DNA of 10,496 nucleotides from CAYLOC01 sp964385195 (GTDB taxonomy: Bacteria; Actinomycetota; Actinomycetes; Propionibacteriales; Nocardioidaceae): the NCBI GenBank assembly GCA_964385195.1, contig CAYLOC010000115.1, forward strand, positions 1 to 10,496, in the 5' to 3' direction. Shown here in pieces: positions 1 to 6,001 of the stretch. Below the pieces are notes generated by a model that ran no database searches, was not told where the DNA came from, and saw nothing but the letters and a program-made list of their open reading frames with translations. Position numbers and translations under genes: made by a program. The stretch's first letter is position 1. Every line of letters begins with the position of its first letter.

Positions 1-2234
1 CCGTCGTAGTCCTGCTCCACGGCGGCGTGCAGGGTCCAGTTCGGGTCATACAGGTGCACCCGCCCCAGCGCACACAGGTCCGCCCGGCCGGCCAGGATCA
101 GCGAGTTCACGTCGTCGTAGGAGGAGATCACCCCGACCGCGATCGTGGGGACGCCGACCCGGTTGCGGATCGCGTCGGCGTACGGCGTCTGGTACGACCG
201 CCCGAACGCGGGTTCCTCGTCGGGGGTCACCTGGCCAGTGGACACGTCGACCGCATCGACGCCGGCGTCAGCGAACGCCTGCGCGATGCGCACGGCGTCC
301 TCGGTGTCGATGCCGCCTTCGACCCAGTCGGTGGCGGAGATGCGGACCGTCATCGGCTTGTGGTCCGGCCACACCGCCCGCATCGCGGCGAAGACCTCCA
401 GCGGGTACCGCAGCCGCGCCGCCAGCGACCCGCCGTACTCATCGGTGCGGTGGTTGGTGATCGGTGAGATGTAAGACGACAGCAGATAGCCGTGGGCACA
501 GTGCAGCTCGATCAGGTCGAAGCCGGCCTCGTCGGCGCGGCGCGTGGAGTCGACGAACTGCTGCTTGATCTGCTCCATCTCCGCCACAGACAACTCCCGC
601 GGCACCTGGTTCACCCCTTGCTTGTAAGGGATCGGGGAAGGAGCGACCACCTCCCAGTTTCCGGACGGCAGCGGCTGGTCGATGCCCTCCCACATCAGCT
701 TCGTCGACCCCTTCCGCCCGGAGTGCCCCAGCTGCATACCCATCTTCGCCGGCGTCCGCTCATGGACGAAGTCAGTGATCCGCCGGAACGCGGCGACGTG
801 CGAGTCGTCGTACATGCCCGCACATCCGGGGGTGATTCGACCCTCCGGTGAGACGCACACCATCTCCGTCATCACCAGACCGGCTCCGCCGAGCGCCTTG
901 CCGGCGAGATGCGCAAAGTGGAAGTCGCCAACCAGCCCGTCGTCGGAGACGTACATGTCCATCGCGGATACGACGACCCGGTTGACCAGGTCCAACTGGC
1001 CCAGCCGGTACGGCTGGAACATCGGCGGCCGGACGTCGCCGTCGCCGTACCCCTGGCGCCGCACGTAGTCGGCGAACCACTCATCGGCGCGGTCGACGAA
1101 CTCGTAGTCGCGGACCCGGAGGTTGTCGTACGTGACCCGGCGACTGCGGGTGATGATGTTGAACGCGAACTGCATCGGCTCCTGGCGCATGTACTGGTCG
1201 AGATTCTCGAACCACTCCAGGCTGGCCTGGGCCGCCCGCTGGGTGGAGGCGACCACCGGTCGCCGCTCGGCCTCGTAAGCCTCGAGCGCGGTGTCGAGAT
1301 CGTCGTTCTCGTGCAGGCAGGCGGCCAGCGACAACGCATCCTCCATCGCCAGCTTGGTGCCGGAGCCGATGGAGAAGTGGGCGGTGTGGGCGGCGTCGCC
1401 GATGAGTACGACGTTGCCGGCACGCCAGCTCTGGTTGCGGATCGTGGTGAAGCTGATCCACCGGGAGTTGTTCGCGGTGACTCCGTGGCCCTCCAGGACG
1501 TCGGCGAACATCTCGCGGACACGCGCGATCGACGCCTCATCCGACGCCCCGGGCGGCGGGTTCGAAGCGTAGAACTCGTCGGAGAGCTTGTTGAACCCGG
1601 CCTTCTCCCACACGTCATCGTGCATCTCGATGATGAACGTGCTGCCGTGCGCGTCGAACGGGTAGCCGTGGATCTGCATCACGCCGTACGGCGTCTCCCG
1701 CACGTAGAACTTGAACGCGTCGAACACCCGGTCGGTCGCCAGCCACATGTAGCGGCACCGGCGTACGTCGAGGGTGGGGCAGAACGTGTCGGCGTACCGT
1801 TGGCGCACCGCGGAGTTCAGCCCATCGGCGGCGATCACCAGGTCGTACTCGCGGCGCAGGTCGGCCACATCGGGGGCGGGGGTGAGGAAGTGCACGGTGA
1901 CGCCGAGCTCGGCGCAGCGTTTCTGCAGGATGTCCAGCAGTCGTTTACGGGACATCGCCGCGAACGCGTGTCCACCGCTGGTGATGACCTGTCCCATGGC
2001 GTGGACGTCGATGTCGTCCCACCGGGCGAACTCGGCCTGCATGCTCGCGTGGATCGCCGGGTCGGCATGCTCGATGCCGCCCAGCGTCTCGTCGGAGAAC
2101 ACCACCCCGAATCCGAACGTGTCATCAGCGGCGTTCCGCTCCCAGACCGTGATCTCGTGGTGCGGCCCGAGCTGCTTGGCCAGGGCAGCGAAGTACAGCC
2201 CTCCGGGGCCGCCGCCGATCACCGCGATCCGCAC
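1..2234 (-). CDS. Bifunctional salicylyl-CoA 5-hydroxylase / 2-aminobenzoyl-CoA monooxygenase-reductase-type flavoprotein (3' end outside window)
   Basis: This is a two-flavin enzyme acting in the cytoplasm on an aromatic CoA thioester. Residues 1-400 form a FAD aromatic monooxygenase: the dinucleotide fold IAVIGGGPGGLY at 3-14, the DG motif (LVIAADG, 132-138) and the GD motif (VVLIGDAAH, 275-283). Residues about 405-744 form an Old Yellow Enzyme-like FMN barrel with QLGHSGRKGS (501-510), HCAHGYLLSSY (578-588), the TDEYGGS segment (597-603) and a terminal GRVHLYDP (724-731). This fusion is known from Streptomyces SdgC (salicylyl-CoA 5-hydroxylase) and Aromatoleum/Azoarcus 2-aminobenzoyl-CoA monooxygenase/reductase. 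The family is about 770 residues, so only roughly 25-30 are missing beyond the left edge. The start is GTG 2234, preceded by a strong purine-rich site at 2245-2255; the upstream ATGs are out of frame. The neighbouring divergent acyl-CoA genes favour a beta-oxidation-style (aminobenzoyl-CoA) role over gentisate formation, but the substrate is an inference. The frame is open throughout. Confidence 0.9.
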   Translation of the reverse strand, partial: MRIAVIGGGPGGLYFAALAKQLGPHHEITVWERNAADDTFGFGVVFSDETLGGIEHADPAIHASMQAEFARWDDIDVHAMGQVITSGGHAFAAMSRKRLLDILQKRCAELGVTVHFLTPAPDVADLRREYDLVIAADGLNSAVRQRYADTFCPTLDVRRCRYMWLATDRVFDAFKFYVRETPYGVMQIHGYPFDAHGSTFIIEMHDDVWEKAGFNKLSDEFYASNPPPGASDEASIARVREMFADVLEGHGVTANNSRWISFTTIRNQSWRAGNVVLIGDAAHTAHFSIGSGTKLAMEDALSLAACLHENDDLDTALEAYEAERRPVVASTQRAAQASLEWFENLDQYMRQEPMQFAFNIITRSRRVTYDNLRVRDYEFVDRADEWFADYVRRQGYGDGDVRPPMFQPYRLGQLDLVNRVVVSAMDMYVSDDGLVGDFHFAHLAGKALGGAGLVMTEMVCVSPEGRITPGCAGMYDDSHVAAFRRITDFVHERTPAKMGMQLGHSGRKGSTKLMWEGIDQPLPSGNWEVVAPSPIPYKQGVNQVPRELSVAEMEQIKQQFVDSTRRADEAGFDLIELHCAHGYLLSSYISPITNHRTDEYGGSLAARLRYPLEVFAAMRAVWPDHKPMTVRISATDWVEGGIDTEDAVRIAQAFADAGVDAVDVSTGQVTPDEEPAFGRSYQTPYADAIRNRVGVPTIAVGVISSYDDVNSLILAGRADLCALGRVHLYDPNWTLHAAVEQDYD

Positions 2235-2244
2235 TCGCCGTACG

Positions 2245-2255
2245 CCTCCTCCTCC
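2245..2255 (-). promoter_or_regulatory. Shine-Dalgarno site of the flavoprotein gene
   Basis: Read on the minus strand this is GGAGGAGGAGG, three overlapping GGAGG units, ending 10 bases before the GTG at 2234. It decides the start: the two ATG codons just upstream (in the 2256-2261 area) are out of frame with the flavin-binding motif, and the motif begins only two residues after the GTG. Confidence 0.75.
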
Positions 2256-2263
2256 ATCATGGT

Positions 2264-2329
2264 CCGGACACCTCCGCCCCACCGAATTCCCACGAATCAG
2301 CGCAAGAACGGTGGGTGGCGGGTGTCCGG
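2264..2329. repeat. Long imperfect inverted repeat in the divergent intergenic region
   Basis: The 21-base arms lie at 2264-2284 and 2309-2329 with a 24-base spacer. 17 of 21 positions pair, including a perfect outer nine (CCGGACACC / GGTGTCCGG) and an inner run of seven (CCCACCG / CGGTGGG). The element sits between the predicted flavoprotein transcription start and its ribosome binding site, so it would form a 5' leader hairpin ending about 8 bases before the Shine-Dalgarno. It could equally be a two-half-site operator for an aromatic-responsive regulator. Function is inferred; the pairing is read directly. Confidence 0.6.
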
Positions 2330-2333
2330 TTGC

Positions 2334-2339
2334 TAGGAT
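2334..2339 (+). promoter_or_regulatory. Candidate -10 box for the crotonase / acyl-CoA dehydrogenase operon
   Basis: TAGGAT fits the actinobacterial TANNNT pattern and lies 46 bases before the ATG at 2386. No convincing -35 is visible at the expected distance. It overlaps the -10 of the opposite promoter with a one-base offset, so transcription in both directions would start from the same melted segment. Confidence 0.4.
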
Positions 2340-2364
2340 ATGCTGTGTTGGCGACGACCGTCAA
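2335..2364 (-). promoter_or_regulatory. Promoter of the flavoprotein gene (TTGACG-N18-TATCCT)
   Basis: On the minus strand a near-consensus -35 TTGACG (2364-2359) is followed by an 18-base spacer and -10 TATCCT (2340-2335). Transcription would start near 2328, giving a leader of about 94 nt that begins in the right arm of the inverted repeat at 2264-2329. It is the best sigma-70-type promoter in the window. Confidence 0.65.
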
Positions 2365-2385
2365 GACAACGACAGGGGTACGCCG

Positions 2386-3213
2386 ATGAGCCCGTTCCGC
2401 GGATCCGTCCCGTTCACCGACTCCTGGGAGCACTTCCGGGTCGAGCGCGCCGACGGCATCGCCACGGTCACGTTCACCCGCCCGGACAAGCTCAACGCGC
2501 TCACCTTCGAGGCGTACGCCGATCTGCGCGACTTCTTCGCCGAGCTGCCGCATCGGGACGACACCCGCGTCGTGGTCCTCCGCGGGGAGGGGCGTGCGTT
2601 CTGCTCCGGCGGTGACGTGAACGAGATCATCGGCGCGACGCTGGAGATGCGACCGGACCAGCTGCTGGACTTCACCACGATGACCGGCGACGTGGTGCGC
2701 GCGATCCGGGAGTCGCCGGTGCCGGTCATCGCGGCGATCCACGGCACGGCTGCGGGTGCCGGGTCGGTGCTGGCGCTGGCCAGTGACTTCCGGGTGATGG
2801 CGCGGTCGGCGAAGTTCGCGTTCTTGTTCACCAAGGTCGGTCTCGCCGGGGCGGACATGGGTGCGGCCTACCTCCTCCCCCGGCTGGTCGGTCTGGGGCG
2901 TGCCACCTCCCTGCTGATGCTCGGCGACTCGCTCCCGGCCGCCCGGGCCGAGGAGTGGGGGCTGGTGCACGACCTGGTCGACGACGGGGAGGTCGACCCG
3001 ACTTGCCAGACGCTGGCACGGCGGCTCGCGACCGGCCCATGGCAGGGGTACTCCGCGACCAAGCGGCTCCTCACGCGCGAGATGGACCTCGACCTCACCG
3101 GCGCGGTCGAGTTGGAGGCGATGACGCAGGCGTTGTTGATGAACACCGACGACTACCGTGAGTTCCACGCCGCGTTCAACGGCAAGCGCGAGCCGCAGTG
3201 GAAGGGACGCTGA
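2386..3213 (+). CDS. Enoyl-CoA hydratase/isomerase (crotonase) family protein
   Basis: A 275-residue crotonase-fold protein, the usual family length. Both oxyanion-hole segments are present: FCSGGDV at 72-78 and HGTAAGAGSVLA at 119-130. Aligned by eye to rat enoyl-CoA hydratase, the two catalytic glutamates (144 and 164) correspond to Val128 and Lys150. An aspartate, Asp157 in LAGADMGAA, lies where dienoyl-CoA isomerases carry a catalytic Asp. A simple hydratase reaction is therefore doubtful; isomerase, C-C bond cleavage or another crotonase reaction is possible. The start is ATG 2386 with AGGGGT at 2374-2379. It is followed after one base by an acyl-CoA dehydrogenase and is divergent from the aromatic-CoA flavoprotein, so a role downstream of ring dearomatisation is likely. 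The fold is certain, the exact reaction is not. Confidence 0.9.
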   Translation: MSPFRGSVPFTDSWEHFRVERADGIATVTFTRPDKLNALTFEAYADLRDFFAELPHRDDTRVVVLRGEGRAFCSGGDVNEIIGATLEMRPDQLLDFTTMTGDVVRAIRESPVPVIAAIHGTAAGAGSVLALASDFRVMARSAKFAFLFTKVGLAGADMGAAYLLPRLVGLGRATSLLMLGDSLPAARAEEWGLVHDLVDDGEVDPTCQTLARRLATGPWQGYSATKRLLTREMDLDLTGAVELEAMTQALLMNTDDYREFHAAFNGKREPQWKGR

Positions 3214-3214
3214 C

Positions 3215-4390
3215 ATGACGCACCCGGCCTGGCACCTTTCCACGGAGCAGAGTGAGTACGTCGATTGGGTACGCCGGGTCGCGCGTGAGGCGTTGAAACC
3301 CCTTGCGGACGCCGGATCTGAGGGACACGTCAACCGCAAGCTGATCGCGGAGATGGGTCGGCTGGGACTGCTGGCGCGGCTGTTCCCCGGCGTCGACGCC
3401 GAACCGGTCGCGGCCGGGTCGGGGGACGCGTCGCGTCGCGCTGCCGCCTTCGATCTGTGCCTGCTGCGGGAAGCGCTCGCGACGGTCTCCACCGAGGCGG
3501 AGACCGCCCTGGCGCTGCAGGGGCTGGGCACCTACCCGATCGTGCTCGCCGGCACCGATGCACAGTACGGCGCTTGGGTTCCGCGGGTCGCCCGCGGCGA
3601 GGCGGTCGCGGCGTACGCGTTGTCCGAGCCCGATGCCGGCTCCGATGCGGGGGCACTGCGGCTGCGGGCAGAGCCGGACGGAGATCGCTGGCGGCTCACC
3701 GGGGAGAAGACGTGGATCTCAAACGCTCCCGAGGCCGACTTCTACACGGTCTTCGCACGCACGACCGCCGACGCCGGTGCACGCGGCGTGACCGGGTTCG
3801 TCGTACCCGCCGACCGTGCCGGGCTGTCCGGTGAACACCTGGACATGGTCTCCCCGCACCCGATCGGCCGGCTGGTCTTCGACGGGGTCCGCGTCGACCG
3901 CGACGACCTGCTCGGTGAGGTGGACCGCGGGTTCGGCGTTGCGATGCAAACGCTGGACCTGTTCCGGCCCAGCGTCGGCGCGTTCGCGGTCGGCATGGCC
4001 CAGGCCGCGCTCGACGCCGCGGTCGCCCACGCCGGCGAACGGGAAGCCTTCGGGGCGCCGCTAGCAAAGATGCAGTCGGTCGCGCACACGCTCGCGGAGA
4101 TGCGCACCCGCATCGAGGCCGCGCGGTTGCTGGTCTACCGGGCGGGGTCGGCGTACGACGAGGGGCGCCCAGGTGTCTCGGCAACCTCGGCGATGGCGAA
4201 GCTGTTCGCGACCGAGACCGCGCAGTACGTCGTCGACGCCGCGATCCAGGTTCACGGTGCGCGGGCGCTGCAGCGTGGTCACCTGCTGGAGCACCTGTAC
4301 CGCGAGGTGCGGGCCCCCCGGATCTACGAGGGCGCCACCGAGGTCCAGCGCACCATCATCGCCCGCTCGCTCTACGATTCGTCCGACTGA
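3215..4390 (+). CDS. Acyl-CoA dehydrogenase family protein
   Basis: A 391-residue FAD flavoenzyme that would introduce an alpha,beta double bond into an acyl-CoA (here probably an alicyclic or ring-derived one) and pass electrons to ETF. Visible landmarks are the N-terminal helical domain (about 1-125), the flavin-contacting ALSEPDAGSDAG (about 138-149), GEKTWISNA (about 167-175), the C-terminal helical domain, and the YEGATE motif with Glu372 at the catalytic-base position of medium-chain type enzymes. The ATG at 3215 follows the preceding TGA (3211-3213) by one base and has GAAGGGA at 3201-3207. An in-frame upstream start at 3158 lies inside the crotonase gene and lacks homology. The stop codon lies in the left arm of a 13-bp inverted repeat. 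Translational coupling with the crotonase is likely. The substrate is not determinable from the sequence. Confidence 0.93.
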   Translation: MTHPAWHLSTEQSEYVDWVRRVAREALKPLADAGSEGHVNRKLIAEMGRLGLLARLFPGVDAEPVAAGSGDASRRAAAFDLCLLREALATVSTEAETALALQGLGTYPIVLAGTDAQYGAWVPRVARGEAVAAYALSEPDAGSDAGALRLRAEPDGDRWRLTGEKTWISNAPEADFYTVFARTTADAGARGVTGFVVPADRAGLSGEHLDMVSPHPIGRLVFDGVRVDRDDLLGEVDRGFGVAMQTLDLFRPSVGAFAVGMAQAALDAAVAHAGEREAFGAPLAKMQSVAHTLAEMRTRIEAARLLVYRAGSAYDEGRPGVSATSAMAKLFATETAQYVVDAAIQVHGARALQRGHLLEHLYREVRAPRIYEGATEVQRTIIARSLYDSSD

Positions 4391-4425
4391 GCCAAGGTGG
4401 TTCCGGCGGGGGTCAGTCGGACGAA
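4378..4425 (+). terminator. 13-bp-stem hairpin spanning the acyl-CoA dehydrogenase stop codon
   Basis: Perfect arms TTCGTCCGACTGA (4378-4390) and TCAGTCGGACGAA (4413-4425) enclose a 22-base loop. The left arm includes the last codons and the TGA. No U-tract follows, as is usual for hairpin terminators of high-GC actinobacteria. Its outer stem recurs after the PEP carboxykinase gene. Confidence 0.6.
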
Positions 4426-4469
4426 CCGTACGCCACTCCCCGGCGTACGGGTGCGGACCGCCCCCGCAC
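4426..4469 (+). terminator. Two tandem hairpins directly after the 13-bp stem
   Basis: A perfect 9-bp stem CCGTACGCC / GGCGTACGG (4426-4434, 4442-4450, loop of 7) is followed without a gap by a 6-bp stem GTGCGG / CCGCAC (4451-4456, 4464-4469, loop of 7). With the preceding hairpin this makes three stacked stem-loops in 92 bases between the dehydrogenase and the next gene. A composite terminator is the simplest reading. Confidence 0.55.
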
Positions 4470-4480
4470 GGTAAGCCGGA

Positions 4481-4509
4481 TGTGAACCGTCCGGAATCGG
4501 TCCTAGAGT
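4481..4509 (+). promoter_or_regulatory. Candidate promoter of the alpha/beta hydrolase
   Basis: TGTGAA (4481-4486), a 17-base spacer, then TAGAGT (4504-4509), which fits TANNNT. It lies just after the hairpin stack and about 38 bases before the ATG at 4548, where a promoter for a separately transcribed gene is expected. The -35 is weak. Confidence 0.4.
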
Positions 4510-4547
4510 CGGCCTATCCGCATCTGCTGTTGACAAGGAGTTTCGCT

Positions 4548-5237
4548 ATGGACATCCTGCTCGTCGCCGGGCTCTGGCTGCCCGCCTCGGTCTGGGAGCC
4601 GGTCACCGGACCGCTCGCCGCACGTGGTCATCGCGCCGTACCCGTCACGCTGCCCGGGCAGGGGGACGGGGCCACGTCGGCGACGCTGGAGGATCAGGTC
4701 GCCGCGGTCGTCGCCGCCGTGGACGCGGCCGATGGACGCCCGATGGTGGTGGGGCACTCCGCAGCGGCCGGCCTGGCCTGGATTGCGGCTGACGCCCGCC
4801 CGGAGAAGGTGAGGAAAGTCGCCCTCATCGGCGGGTTCCCCGTCGCCGACGGCGAGGCGTACGCCGACTTCTTCCCGGCGCAGGACGGTGTCATGCCGTT
4901 CCCCGGCTGGGAGCCGTTCGAGGGCGCCGACTCCGCCGATCTCGATGACGCCGCGAAGGCGGCCATCACCGCCAGCGCGATCCCGGTTCCGGAGGGCGTC
5001 AGCAAGGGGGTGGTCCGGCTCACCGACGACCGCCGTTATGACGTCCCCGTGGCGCTGGTGTGCCCGGAGTTCACACCGCGCCAGGCCAAGGAGTGGATGG
5101 ACGCGGGCGACCTGCCGGAGCTGACCAGGGCCAGGCACCTGTCGTTCCTCGACATCGACTCCGGACACTGGCCGATGGTCAGCGCGCCGGACACGCTCGC
5201 GTCGGTCCTCGCCGAGGCTGCCAGTACCAGCGAGTAA
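4548..5237 (+). CDS. Small alpha/beta hydrolase
   Basis: A 229-residue alpha/beta-hydrolase-fold protein without signal peptide, so cytoplasmic. The first strand and oxyanion loop are at 3-14 (ILLVAGLWLPAS). The nucleophile elbow is VGHSAAAG with Ser71, and the C-terminal SGHWPM carries His207. The acid is probably Glu174 in VCPEFT after the penultimate strand, although several acidic residues are near. The length suits the minimal esterase/hydrolase group with a short cap. Start ATG 4548 has AAGGAG at 4535-4540; in-frame starts further upstream would run back through the hairpin stack and the dehydrogenase gene and are rejected. It is isolated from the upstream operon by terminator-like hairpins and has its own candidate promoter, so involvement in the aromatic pathway is not implied. 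Substrate unknown. Confidence 0.88.
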   Translation: MDILLVAGLWLPASVWEPVTGPLAARGHRAVPVTLPGQGDGATSATLEDQVAAVVAAVDAADGRPMVVGHSAAAGLAWIAADARPEKVRKVALIGGFPVADGEAYADFFPAQDGVMPFPGWEPFEGADSADLDDAAKAAITASAIPVPEGVSKGVVRLTDDRRYDVPVALVCPEFTPRQAKEWMDAGDLPELTRARHLSFLDIDSGHWPMVSAPDTLASVLAEAASTSE

Positions 5238-5353
5238 GTGGTCAACAACTGCAATCCCCCGGCCGATGACGCTGCCGACTTTGGCCAGTTCCTGAGCGGT
5301 GGCCACGTTCGCGCCGGACCAGATCGTCCGGGAGACCCCGAGCGGGCCCGACG

Positions 5354-5359
5354 TAGGCT
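5354..5359 (+). promoter_or_regulatory. Candidate -10 box for a leaderless lysE-type transcript
   Basis: TAGGCT ends 6 bases before the GTG at 5366, the spacing expected if transcription begins at or next to the start codon. No Shine-Dalgarno is seen upstream of the GTG, which supports leaderless translation. No clear -35 is present. Confidence 0.5.
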
Positions 5360-5365
5360 GAAGTC

Positions 5366-6001
5366 GTGCACGTCACCGGCGTCTTCGCCTTTGCCGTGGC
5401 CTGCGCCATCCTGGTTGCCATCCCCGGTCCCAGCGTGCTCTTCACGATCTCTCGCGCACTGACCGTCGGGCGCCGCGGCGCGGTGGCCACGGTGGCCGGC
5501 AACGCGCTCGGCTCCTACGTCCAGGTCGTCGCGGTCGCGATCGGGATCGGCGCGCTCGTCCAGGAGTCAGCCGAGGTGTTCACGATCGTCAAGCTCGTCG
5601 GTGCGGCGTACATCGTCTTCCTCGGCGTTCAGGCGATCCGGCAACGCCGGTCGCTCGCCGACTCGTTCACCCGCGAGGTGGAGCCGGTGGGACGGCTGCG
5701 CGCGACCTGGGACGGCTTCGTCGTCGGCGCCGCGAACCCGAAGAGCATCGCGTTCTTCGTCGTCGTGCTCCCCCAGTTCGGCCACCCGGAACCGGGCGGT
5801 GTCTCGGTGGCGATGCTGACAGTCGGGGCGATCTTCCCGGCCATGACGGTCGTCTTGAACAGCGGCTGGGCCATGGCGGCCGGTACGGCGCGAGCCTGGT
5901 TCGGTCACTCGTCGCGACGACTGTCGCTGGTGGGTGGGGTGAGCGGGCTGTGCATGGTCGGGCTCGGTATCAGCCTCGCGTTCGTCAGCCGGGAGGGCTA
6001 G
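5366..6001 (+). CDS. LysE/RhtB family amino-acid or metabolite exporter
   Basis: A 211-residue inner-membrane exporter, the usual family length. The family signature is at the N terminus: IPGPSVLFTISRALTVGRRGAVATVAGNALG in approximate positions 19-49. About six hydrophobic segments follow the LysE/RhtB arrangement, with a charged cytoplasmic loop around residues 90-112 (RQRRSLADSFTREVEPVGRLR) and AANPKSIAFFVVVLPQF after it. Members export basic or neutral amino acids, homoserine lactone or related metabolites by proton exchange; the substrate cannot be read here. The start is GTG 5366, consistent with a -10 box six bases upstream and no Shine-Dalgarno. The stop codon TAG (5999-6001) overlaps the stop of the convergent lipoprotein gene in a shared CTAG. 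Confidence 0.9.
   Translation: MHVTGVFAFAVACAILVAIPGPSVLFTISRALTVGRRGAVATVAGNALGSYVQVVAVAIGIGALVQESAEVFTIVKLVGAAYIVFLGVQAIRQRRSLADSFTREVEPVGRLRATWDGFVVGAANPKSIAFFVVVLPQFGHPEPGGVSVAMLTVGAIFPAMTVVLNSGWAMAAGTARAWFGHSSRRLSLVGGVSGLCMVGLGISLAFVSREG

Noticed and set aside
909..2336. Long plus-strand open frame opposite the flavoprotein gene
   Set aside because: It is antisense to a complete flavoenzyme with all motifs in place, and its translation is rich in Arg, Val, His and Asp without any recognisable family, as is usual for shadows in high-GC DNA.
3158..3214. N-terminal extension of the acyl-CoA dehydrogenase
   Set aside because: These bases are the 3' end of the crotonase gene; the ATG at 3215 has a ribosome site and begins the family-like sequence.
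2257..3531. Long minus-strand open frame opposite the crotonase and dehydrogenase genes
   Set aside because: It crosses two well-supported genes and an intergenic region, and shows no domain.
4525..4540. TTGACA just before the alpha/beta hydrolase as a -35
   Set aside because: It overlaps the ribosome site AAGGAG and would place the transcription start inside the gene.
4173..4547. N-terminal extension of the alpha/beta hydrolase
   Set aside because: It would pass through the dehydrogenase gene in another frame and the hairpin stack; the ATG at 4548 has AAGGAG and starts the first beta strand.
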